DNA from: a virus
Virus record (IMG/VR): IMGVR_UViG_3300020159_002253
Coordinates: 1-22,406 of that record
Reading direction: 5' to 3' (one strand)
Length of the DNA: 22,406 nt
The notes under the pieces were generated by a model. That model saw nothing but the letters and a program-made list of their open reading frames with translations, was not told where the DNA came from and ran no database searches. The first letter of the stretch is position 1. Each line of letters starts with the position of its first letter. A program made the translations under genes and the position numbers. Positions 5,005 through 11,667 of the stretch are shown here, in pieces.

Positions 5005-5029
5005 AACGGAACGGAACGGAACGGAGCGG
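5002..5029 (+). repeat. CGGAA pentanucleotide repeat overlapping a ribosome binding site
   Basis: CGGAA occurs four times in tandem (5002-5021), followed by CGGAG and CGG. The variant unit supplies the GGAG (5023-5026) that lies seven bases before ATG 5034. Changes in repeat number would alter the leader next to the initiation site. Each unit also offers a weak GGAA pairing site for 16S rRNA, so the repeat may act as a multiple docking site. Confidence 0.65.
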
Positions 5030-5033
5030 TAAG

Positions 5034-5411
5034 ATGATTAAGATTAAGCGGGACATGGCCAACGAAACCCTAACAAAGCTACGGAATTGGTGTTCGGACC
5101 AAACTGGCACAATAGCTTGGCCGTCATCGTTCAACAGTCTTACCGAGCAAGTATGGTATTCCGAACACAAAGACAAAGACGGTGGTTGGGAAGTCGGCTT
5201 CACAATAACGGCAAGACCTAGGGCCGCTTATTTCAATTTCAGCTTGGCCGTATATGTGAGAGATTCGGTCGGGGCTTATACCTCAACGGAAGTCGACCTA
5301 TCGAGTATTAAAAAGAATGGCAAACAAGTTTGGTCCAACTATGCTGAGGATATGTATCGGTCAATGAAATACCTTTGCCGATCACAAGTTGAATTTATGA
5401 CAAAGAAATAA
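5034..5411 (+). CDS. Hypothetical protein, 125 aa
   Basis: Family not recognised. The start ATG 5034 is fixed by the GGAG embedded in the CGGAA repeat. The protein begins with a basic, helical stretch (about residues 1-25) and then reads like a beta-rich domain with alternating polar and hydrophobic residues (WEVGFTITARP, YFNFSLAVYVRD), ending in a helix. There is no signal or membrane segment. It is a single-gene unit: the duplicated regulatory element and a candidate promoter lie upstream, and a strong hairpin terminator lies 21 bp downstream. Confidence 0.65.
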   Translation: MIKIKRDMANETLTKLRNWCSDQTGTIAWPSSFNSLTEQVWYSEHKDKDGGWEVGFTITARPRAAYFNFSLAVYVRDSVGAYTSTEVDLSSIKKNGKQVWSNYAEDMYRSMKYLCRSQVEFMTKK

Positions 5412-5432
5412 AATACCTACGATCCGCCAGCC

Positions 5433-5467
5433 AAGCCCAGCCCCTAAAACGGCTGGGCTTTTTTTTT
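5433..5467 (+). terminator. Intrinsic terminator, copy A
   Basis: AAGCCCAGCC (5433-5442) and GGCTGGGCTT (5451-5460) form a perfect 10-bp stem with an 8-nt loop (CCTAAAAC), followed by seven more T to 5467. It ends the 5034 gene. The same stem and nearly the same loop recur at 5798-5829. Confidence 0.9.
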
Positions 5468-5487
5468 AAGCTGGGCTTGCGTCATTG

Positions 5488-5536
5488 CCGATAAGCTGTT
5501 TTAATCCTTATCAGGTTAACCAATTCGGTTGACCGC
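5488..5536. promoter_or_regulatory. Upstream regulatory unit, copy B
   Basis: Second copy of the element at 4957-5004, with CCGATA, TGTTTT, AGGTTAACC (5513-5521) and CGGTTGACCG in the same order. In this copy GATAAG (5490-5495) and CTTATC (5507-5512) form a perfect 6-bp dyad with an 11-nt spacer, an operator-like shape. TTGCCG (5486-5491) is a possible weak -35. It stands upstream of the gene at 5565. Confidence 0.5.
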
Positions 5537-5564
5537 TAAGGATAGGAACGGGAAGGATAGAACC

Positions 5565-5777
5565 ATGCCAAGCTTAACGGTTGTGCCCGCATACGGCAGG
5601 GATTATAAAACACAAAAAGATGCCAAGGCCGCATGGGCTGAAGGTAAAGACTTTGTTATTAGCTGCCTGTTTTCCCCTGACGATGGCCGCTATGTGAACA
5701 AGTCGGACGCACCCAAAGGTTATTTCATAAATATAAGGTTTAAGAAGAATGCTGGGCTGGTGGTGATTAAAACCTGA
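5565..5777 (+). CDS. Conserved small phage protein, 70 aa
   Basis: The start ATG 5565 follows GGGAAGGA (5550-5557). An in-frame TTG at 5529 lies inside the regulatory unit and is unlikely to be the start. The protein opens LTVVPAYGRDY and continues with KDFVISCLFSPDDGRYVNKSDAPKG and NIRFKK; from memory this pattern (VPAYGRDYK..., KDF, D-G-x-x-x-NKSD, NIRYKR) recurs in short uncharacterised phage and plasmid proteins of about 70 aa. It is a compact, basic, probably alpha/beta protein with no catalytic signature. It has its own copy of the duplicated upstream element and its own terminator, so it is expressed as a one-gene unit. Confidence 0.7.
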   Translation: MPSLTVVPAYGRDYKTQKDAKAAWAEGKDFVISCLFSPDDGRYVNKSDAPKGYFINIRFKKNAGLVVIKT

Positions 5778-5778
5778 T

Positions 5779-5914
5779 CCCAGCCCCAGCCCAGCCCAAG
5801 CCCAGCCCTTAAAACGGCTGGGCTTTTTTCGTTTACCCTTAAAAAGCCATTTCATCCGTAATGGGCGATCCCAGCCCAGCCCATACCAAAGCCCAGCCCA
5901 GCCCAGCCCCGCCC
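5779..5914 (-). repeat. C-rich CCCAG arrays, quadruplex-prone on the complement
   Basis: Two runs of closely spaced CCC tracts (5779-5808, six tracts; 5870-5914, eight tracts) arise from repeats of CCCAG/GCCCA. On the minus strand they read as GGG runs separated by 2-8 bases, satisfying the usual quadruplex pattern twice over. Scattered further copies continue to about 6034. The first run also contains the 5' arm of terminator copy B. Confidence 0.7.
5798..5829 (+). terminator. Intrinsic terminator, copy B
   Basis: AAGCCCAGCC (5798-5807) pairs perfectly with GGCTGGGCTT (5816-5825) around an 8-nt loop (CTTAAAAC), followed by four more T. The stem is identical to copy A at 5433. Here several extra CCCAGCC copies just upstream could pair with the 3' arm instead, so alternative hairpins are possible. 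Confidence 0.88.
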
Positions 5915-6084
5915 ATAACGCATTCTAGGGCCATTCCCAGCTAAGATAAACCTATCTGATTAATGCCCAGCCCAGTAGGCTACCGTTCCCAAGCTTACAA
6001 TCTAGCAAGGTTTTACTTGGCACCCAAGCCCAGGGCAACCATTACGCATCTTTATAGTCTTTTAATATTTGAACGCGGCTATAT
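5915..6084. other. Non-coding spacer with scattered CCCAG motifs
   Basis: No gene, RNA or dyad of note. Isolated GCCCAG copies occur at about 5965-5974 and 6026-6033, as if decayed from the adjacent array. Base composition falls from GC-rich to AT-rich toward 6084. Confidence 0.4.
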
Positions 6085-6085
6085 G

Positions 6086-6187
6086 GTAGTATTCTACTAT
6101 TAAGATCTTAATTCTATTAATAGTAGTAGTATATAGTCTAGTAGTTTAGTAGTGAGATAGTAGTAGTGGGAAGAATACTATACTACC
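6086..6187. repeat. TAGTA-rich inverted and direct repeats
   Basis: CTACTATTAA (6095-6104) and TTAATAGTAG (6117-6126) are a perfect 10-bp inverted repeat. TTAAGATCTTAA (6100-6111) is a palindrome overlapping it. TAGTAG or TAGTA units then recur to about 6168, and GAATACTATACTACC (6172-6186) is roughly complementary to GGTAGTATTC at 6086. The region could hold an origin, an operator cluster or a supercoiling-sensitive late promoter region. Confidence 0.5.
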
Positions 6188-6529
6188 AATATCCTTAATA
6201 GCTTAATAGTCTTCTACTCTTTTTATCTAGATTGTAGTTATCGGTTAGTGCCAGTCAAGGGGGATAAAAATAATCTTTTATTATTTCTATCTACTAGGGT
6301 GCTTATTAAGGATTCGCACATTAGGGATAAAAAAAGTATTTTTATATTCATACGGAAATCATCGCATATTCGGGGGCCAGGCCTTTCACCACCTCACTAT
6401 TTAACACACTTTTTAATAGCTTACCCATATTAACATTATACTAGTCAATACGGAAATTTGCACTATGGGGTATCTTTTAATAATGCATTACAATATAAGT
6501 GAGGTGTAATTTTTTGGGAGAAAATTTTT
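6188..6529 (+). promoter_or_regulatory. Late operon leader with possible promoter
   Basis: AT-rich DNA upstream of the terminase genes. A weak promoter candidate is TTGCAC (6458-6463) with TAATGC (6481-6486) at 17 bp, but the -10 is poor and other late phage promoters can depend on activators. GGGAG (6515-6519) is the ribosome binding site for ATG 6530. A 61-codon frame at 6248-6433 starts at GTG without a ribosome binding site and I do not call it. Confidence 0.3.
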
Positions 6530-7072
6530 ATGGCATACAACGAGCGCAGCGGAATACCCAACATCAGCAGCCTGGTGGAAGTGCCAACAGAGGACCGCAA
6601 ATCGGTCATCAAGGAAGCCAAAGACCGCAAAAGCAGACCTGCAATTACCCAGTTAACAAATGAAGAGATTATAGGTTCTCTTAAGAAATGCAGAGGTCTT
6701 TACTACCTAGTTGCACATCATTTAGGTGTTAGCAAAGGCGCGCTGTCCTACCGTATTGCAAACGATCCTGAGCTTGAGGCAGTAGCGAAGGATGAGCGCG
6801 GTAGGATGTTGGATGTTGCCGAGACTAAGCTTATGGAAGCCGTAGAGGAAGGGCAGCAATGGGCTATCCAGATGATCCTCAAAACGCTTGGTAGAGATCG
6901 CGGCTATGTGGAGCGTCAGGAGATAGCGTCTGTTTCCCAAGTTCGTCTACAAGTGGTGGAGGAAATTGTTGATGCAAATTCCTCACCGGATGTTACGATA
7001 GGCGTCAATATCCCAAGCGGTGCATACAAGCCAAAACTCCCAGAGAGCTTCGACGATGCCTCCGAAACCTAG
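6530..7072 (+). CDS. terS: Terminase small subunit, 180 aa
   Basis: Small terminases form ring oligomers that recognise the packaging site and recruit the large subunit. Here residues about 43-80 form a helix-turn-helix (EEIIGSLKKCRG, then HHLGVSKGALSYRIANDP). They are followed by a helical oligomerisation segment with the typical AETKLMEAVEEG and the end motif LGRDRGYVER near 120, all common in this family. The start ATG 6530 has GGGAG at 6515-6519. The C-terminal 45 residues are Pro/Ser-rich and probably contact the large subunit. It overlaps the next gene by 14 bp, as usual for terminase pairs. Confidence 0.85.
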   Translation: MAYNERSGIPNISSLVEVPTEDRKSVIKEAKDRKSRPAITQLTNEEIIGSLKKCRGLYYLVAHHLGVSKGALSYRIANDPELEAVAKDERGRMLDVAETKLMEAVEEGQQWAIQMILKTLGRDRGYVERQEIASVSQVRLQVVEEIVDANSSPDVTIGVNIPSGAYKPKLPESFDDASET

Positions 7073-8354
7073 AGGTATAGCTCCGAAGGACCAAGCGGTT
7101 AATAAGTCTGAACTGAAGACTATTACCCGCACGGTAAAGCTGCATCGCATCCAGCATGACTTCCATCACTCCCAGGCCCTCTACCGTGGCTTTGTGGGCG
7201 GTATCGGTTCAGGCAAGTCCTATGTGGGTGCTTACGACCTTTTGCGCCGTGCAATGAGCGAGGAGGGGCGCGGCAGGCTTTACATGGTCATTAGCCCAAC
7301 CTATACGGTCCTTCAAGACGCAACCATGCGTACTATCTACCAGATTGCCGATGACTTGGAGATAACCAAGGAGAAATGGAAACAGCCTCCCCGCTTGGTC
7401 CTTTCAAACGGGTCAGAAATTATCTTCCGTTCAGGTGACGATCCAGACAAGCTGCGAGGCCCGAACCTTTCGGGTATCTGGATGGATGAGGCAAGCCTGA
7501 TGGAGGATGAGGTTTTCAATATCTGCATTGGCCGCCTTCGTGAAGGCGGGCGCATGGGCTTCCTGACTGCCACATTTACACCCAAGGGTATGGGGCATTG
7601 GACATACGATGTATTTGGTAGGGGTGACCGGGAGAATACGGCACTATTCAGGTCTAAGACTTCACAGAATCCTTTCTTGGCGCGTGAGTTTGTTGGGGCG
7701 GTCTCAAAGCAGTATTCAGACAGACAGGCCAACCAAGAGCTTGACGGGGAATTCGTAGATCAGGAAGGTGCGGAATGGCCTAACTCGCACTTTGGTGATC
7801 ACATATGGGTCGATGAATTTCCAAAAAACGAATACATAAAAATAAAGACCTTGGCCCTGGACCCATCCAAAGGCAAGGATGCCAGGCATGGTGACTATTC
7901 AGCAATCGTCAGGCTGGCTCGTGACTTCAAAGGAATTCTATACTGTGATGCCGTACTTCAACGGGCAGATTCAGAAAGGCTAATAGAGAAATTCATAAAG
8001 GAATCATATGAATTTGAACCAGATGCAATGGTTCTTGAGACAAACCAGTTTCAGCACCTATTGGCAAAGCAAATAATCCAAGAATCAAAAAATCAAGGAA
8101 TAGATATTCCAATTATCCAACTTTACAATACCATTAACAAGGATGTGCGTATCAGGAGACTCGGACCTCATCTCGCCAACCACACTATCCGATTTCGGAG
8201 ATCAGAGGGTTCCAGGCTCCTAGTTGCACAGCTGCGTGAGTTCCCGCTCGGAAAGTTTGATGATGGGCCTGACGCACTTGAGATGGCATTACGGTCTATG
8301 ATTTCTATCTGGAACAACCGGAGGAATCATACGACAAGGAGAATTATCGCATGA
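7059..8354 (+). CDS. terL: Terminase large subunit, 431 aa
   Basis: ATP-driven DNA packaging motor and genome-end nuclease. Walker A is GGIGSGKS at about residues 48-55, Walker B with the catalytic Glu is IWMDEAS at about 141-147, and the coupling motif is TATFTPKG at about 171. The C-terminal RNase H-like nuclease shows the acidic residues in LALDPSKG (about 267-274), VLETNQF (about 326-332) and FDDGPDALEMAL (about 400-411). All functional parts look intact. I use ATG 7059 rather than a GTG at 7020, which would overlap terS by 53 bp. The stop overlaps the portal ATG as ATGA (8351-8354). Confidence 0.95.
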   Translation, partial: PPKPRGIAPKDQAVNKSELKTITRTVKLHRIQHDFHHSQALYRGFVGGIGSGKSYVGAYDLLRRAMSEEGRGRLYMVISPTYTVLQDATMRTIYQIADDLEITKEKWKQPPRLVLSNGSEIIFRSGDDPDKLRGPNLSGIWMDEASLMEDEVFNICIGRLREGGRMGFLTATFTPKGMGHWTYDVFGRGDRENTALFRSKTSQNPFLAREFVGAVSKQYSDRQANQELDGEFVDQEGAEWPNSHFGDHIWVDEFPKNEYIKIKTLALDPSKGKDARHGDYSAIVRLARDFKGILYCDAVLQRADSERLIEKFIKESYEFEPDAMVLETNQFQHLLAKQIIQESKNQGIDIPIIQLYNTINKDVRIRRLGPHLANHTIRFRRSEGSRLLVAQLREFPLGKFDDGPDALEMALRSMISIWNNRRNHTTRRIIA

Positions 8355-10582
8355 GCGTATGGAAACAAATCATCGACTTCATCCTTCCTGGAAGAGCAAG
8401 TGCCCCAGCATCAAGTGAGCATGGAAAAAAAGTCCGAAGACCTTTGCGAGAATCGACTCTCACAAGTGATTTCTGGCTTTCTAATTATGTCGATCTACTG
8501 GATCGTTTTAGGGATGGCGGGGTATTTGCTTACCCCATCTCAAACCCACAAGACCGCCGATACGGTTCAAACTTCCCGTTCTGGTACTCGGAACAGCAAC
8601 TAAGCGTTATCCGCGCCCAAGCTAGACTAGTTGCAACTACCAGCCCAAATGCTTTGGGTCTGCTAAACGGTCTTTGCTCTTATGTGGTAGGTCCTGGATA
8701 TAACTACCATGTTTCTCCTAAGAGCGACAAGAGCGTAGAAGAGTCAACAGTTGCAGCTTGCCAAGCTAAGATCGACAGGTTTATAAACGAAAATGACTGG
8801 TCGAATTTTGAACAAGAAATATTTACAAGGTCTAGAACTGATGGAGAAACATTCCTCCGTTTGTTCCCGCAACCTTCAGGTCGAATGCTGATAAGGACTA
8901 TTGAGCCGGAACAGATAATTCAACCACCAGGAGAAGACTTCTCCAACTGGTCATATGGTATCCAGACTGACCCGGATGATGTATTTAACATCATGAATTA
9001 CCATGTGAATTATTTTGCTCCAAAGGGCGAAGATTTAGAACATGATTCAACACCAAGCACTCCGCAGGGCGAGATCGTAAGTGTTGACAGGATCGTGCAT
9101 ATTAAGTGCAATGTTCCTCGCGCCATCAAACGGGGTCTATCGGATTTTAGCTACGAGACTTTGGAAACATTCAACATCGCATCCAAGCTGCGCCGTAACC
9201 TCGGTGAGGGTGCATCGGTCCAATCGGCCATTGCTGCCGTGCGCCAACACGATGCCGCTTCTCACGCCCAAGTGGAAGCGTTCGTCGAAGAGAATATTGA
9301 TTATTCTGTGGCCCAGGTTCCTACTGGACGGGCAACTGATTATCAACGGATTGAACCTGGAACATTCCTCGATATTCCGAAGGGAATGAACTATGTGAAG
9401 CCTCCTGGTGCGGATTCTGCAAAAGACCACTTAGATATCTTCCAAGCCCTTCTACGCTCGGCTGGCAACCGACATAACGCACCAGAGTGGTTGTCATCTG
9501 CCAATGTGTCTGGCGCAAATTATGCCTCCTCGTTGACAGCAGAATCGCCGTTCTTAAGGAACTGCGTTCGCCTTCAATCAATGTATAGAAGTCACTTCAA
9601 GAAAATTATGACTGAGGTAATTAGGAACTCAGCCGAAATGGGCGAGTTGCCTATAAACATACTGGACTTGGTTGATATTGTGGTAACCCCGCCAGCAGTT
9701 GAAGCAAGAGACAAGATTGCTGATTCTCAATCCGACCAGACCTACTACACAATTGGGGCTAAGTCTATCCAGACTATCTCTCAAGAGCGCGGTTTAGATT
9801 TCGAGCAAGAGCAGCATAATATTGAGCAAATGCAAGAGAAGATGGCAAACGAATCTCTTGCAGGGCAAGACCCAAGTGCCCAAATGTCTGACTCCGCTTT
9901 GAACGGACTCCAAATTGAAAACTTGGTTGGTATCGTTATGCGTGTTGCAACTGGACAAATTCCTGTCGATGTTGGCCGCGCGGTTGCTCAAGCAGTATTC
10001 CCGTTGATGCCAGAAGATCAGATAGCCAACATATTCCCAGATTCTTTGGAAGGTTCGCAAGAACCTGCTCCAAAGTCCGCTGCACCTCCAAAAGCGGTAA
10101 AAGGATCGCCTACTGGCATGGATAGAGACCTTCGCCTTGGTCAGACATTTGGCAGGGTATCAGCAGCTTCAGCACTTGGTGGGGCAAGGAAATCTGATGA
10201 CGGAAGTCCTCCAGTACCTAAAGCTGTCAAGGAATCCCTGCAAGAAGATGTTAAAGGGAAATATGATCACATTGAATTTCACCCTCCAAAGCAAGTGCGT
10301 AGTGCCGCAAGCAAAGGACTAAAGCTCCGTGAAAAGTATGGGCGAGGCGGTACAGCTGTTGGTCTTGGAAGAGCCAGGGACATTGTCGCCGGGAAGGAAA
10401 TGACCCCTAAAGTAATCAACAAGATGGTTTCTTTCTTTGCTCGTCATGAAGTGGACAAGAAGGGCGAAGGCTGGGGTAAGGATTCGGCTGGGTACATAGC
10501 CTGGCTATTGTGGGGTGGAGATTCCGGCTGGGCTTGGGCAAAGAAGGTTCAAGGCCAAATGGAAGCCGCTGATAAAAAATGA
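8351..10582 (+). CDS. Portal protein with extra C-terminal domain, 743 aa
   Basis: The portal is the dodecameric ring at the capsid vertex through which DNA is packaged and the tail attached. The first ~500 residues have portal character: an N-terminal segment before FWYSEQQLSVIRAQAR (about residue 75), LCSYVVGPGYNYHV, a long helix-rich middle, and a wing/stem region with FLRLFPQPSGRMLIRTIEP. Its position between terL and a Mu-F-like gene fits. After a low-complexity linker (about 570-635) comes an independent domain (about 640-738) starting HPPKQVRSAASKGLKLREK and ending GYIAWLLWGGDSGWAWA. From memory, this small domain recurs in phage head proteins with unknown role. At 743 aa the protein is longer than most portals because of this extension. 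Confidence 0.9.
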   Translation: MSVWKQIIDFILPGRASAPASSEHGKKVRRPLRESTLTSDFWLSNYVDLLDRFRDGGVFAYPISNPQDRRYGSNFPFWYSEQQLSVIRAQARLVATTSPNALGLLNGLCSYVVGPGYNYHVSPKSDKSVEESTVAACQAKIDRFINENDWSNFEQEIFTRSRTDGETFLRLFPQPSGRMLIRTIEPEQIIQPPGEDFSNWSYGIQTDPDDVFNIMNYHVNYFAPKGEDLEHDSTPSTPQGEIVSVDRIVHIKCNVPRAIKRGLSDFSYETLETFNIASKLRRNLGEGASVQSAIAAVRQHDAASHAQVEAFVEENIDYSVAQVPTGRATDYQRIEPGTFLDIPKGMNYVKPPGADSAKDHLDIFQALLRSAGNRHNAPEWLSSANVSGANYASSLTAESPFLRNCVRLQSMYRSHFKKIMTEVIRNSAEMGELPINILDLVDIVVTPPAVEARDKIADSQSDQTYYTIGAKSIQTISQERGLDFEQEQHNIEQMQEKMANESLAGQDPSAQMSDSALNGLQIENLVGIVMRVATGQIPVDVGRAVAQAVFPLMPEDQIANIFPDSLEGSQEPAPKSAAPPKAVKGSPTGMDRDLRLGQTFGRVSAASALGGARKSDDGSPPVPKAVKESLQEDVKGKYDHIEFHPPKQVRSAASKGLKLREKYGRGGTAVGLGRARDIVAGKEMTPKVINKMVSFFARHEVDKKGEGWGKDSAGYIAWLLWGGDSGWAWAKKVQGQMEAADKK

Positions 10583-11661
10583 CAAATCAGGAAGTGCTAT
10601 TTAACTCTGAAATAGCATCAAGGATTGGCATCATCCATCTGGAAAGCCAGCATAAGGTAAACTTGCTGGCAAGACAGGTGCTTGGCCTAATACAACAAAG
10701 AAAAAAATGGGCATTGATGCCCCATAACTTGGCAGATCAAAACTCTGTCAGAAGCCATATTGAGGGAATTTATACAGATATAAATTCCTTCATGTACAAA
10801 AGACTACCGGCAATGCTCGACAAGCATTCAAAAGAGATTCAAGAATGTCTGTCAATAATGCTTGATACAAGAGAAATACTTGAAGCAAAAAGGACGATAA
10901 ACAAGACAATATTCCCTGGTATTCCCAAAGACAAAATCATGCAGATCGTGATGAATCAATCGATACCTTCAAGAATATTTAAAAAAATGCAGGCTTCTGG
11001 ATCATCCCCATCAGTAATTGAAAGACTAATTGCAATCCAAGCAGACCCGGCAAAGCGTCTGACTATGGTGCGGGCATACTTTGACAAGATGCGTAACAAC
11101 GCATATGCCATCGCCCGTACTGGAATGTCAGCAATGGTCTCGAAAGTTGGCAGGGTTGTTTACGAATCTCTGCCAACAGACCTAGTTGGCTTTCAAGTTC
11201 ACGGAATATTAGACGACAGAATCAGGCCTGAACATCGTGAGCGCAATGGCACAATATATTTCAAAAAACCAAGGTACGGTGAACCTGGATTTGATCAGAT
11301 GCCAAATCCTCCATATGAGGCAGACGGAACAATAGCCTACAACTGTCGATGCTGGGTAACGCCAATAATGAAAACAGATGCAAAAAAGTTTTTTGATTTC
11401 AAAGGTAGGATAATTCCTGACGCAAAAATATTTAGCAAATGGTTTTCTGTGGCAACAAAAGAAAGGCAAGTCTTGGCAATTGGTGTTAAAAGGCATCAAG
11501 CTGCCTCAAAGAGGTTAAAACCTGGAGAAAAGCTTGAATGGCATCACCTATTAAATCCAATATCTGGAATGCTGCTGGATACAGAGTCAATCAAGGGTGA
11601 AAATGAGGCAAAAAGGTCCGAAAGAATTAAAAAAGCAAAAAAAGTTATTACTGGGGCTTGA
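10579..11661 (+). CDS. Mu-F/SPP1 gp7-like head morphogenesis protein, 360 aa
   Basis: This family is a minor capsid component that in SPP1 (gp7) binds the portal and affects DNA release. The diagnostic C-terminal motif is present at about residues 213-265: ILDDRIRPEHRERNGTI, then PPYEADGTIAYNCRCW, with the conserved His and the Cys-Arg-Cys. The N-terminal ~200 residues are helical. A tail after residue 270 (KRHQAASKRLKPGEKLEWHH) is not part of the core motif. The start overlaps the portal stop as ATGA. The coding DNA is more A-rich than its neighbours, with several A-runs. Confidence 0.9.
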   Translation: MTNQEVLFNSEIASRIGIIHLESQHKVNLLARQVLGLIQQRKKWALMPHNLADQNSVRSHIEGIYTDINSFMYKRLPAMLDKHSKEIQECLSIMLDTREILEAKRTINKTIFPGIPKDKIMQIVMNQSIPSRIFKKMQASGSSPSVIERLIAIQADPAKRLTMVRAYFDKMRNNAYAIARTGMSAMVSKVGRVVYESLPTDLVGFQVHGILDDRIRPEHRERNGTIYFKKPRYGEPGFDQMPNPPYEADGTIAYNCRCWVTPIMKTDAKKFFDFKGRIIPDAKIFSKWFSVATKERQVLAIGVKRHQAASKRLKPGEKLEWHHLLNPISGMLLDTESIKGENEAKRSERIKKAKKVITGA

Positions 11662-11667
11662 CAGAAT

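Noticed and set aside
5574-5855. 93-codon minus-strand frame containing the CCCAG repeat
   Set aside because: Shadow of the 5565 gene and the terminator, with Gly/Trp/Leu-repeat composition from the repeat itself.
6100-6111. Attachment site for a prophage
   Set aside because: The palindrome alone is not evidence, and no integrase or tRNA fragment is visible in the window.
6248-6433. 61-codon frame starting with GTG
   Set aside because: No ribosome binding site, AT-driven Phe/Ile/Leu/Lys composition, and it lies in a region full of regulatory-type repeats.
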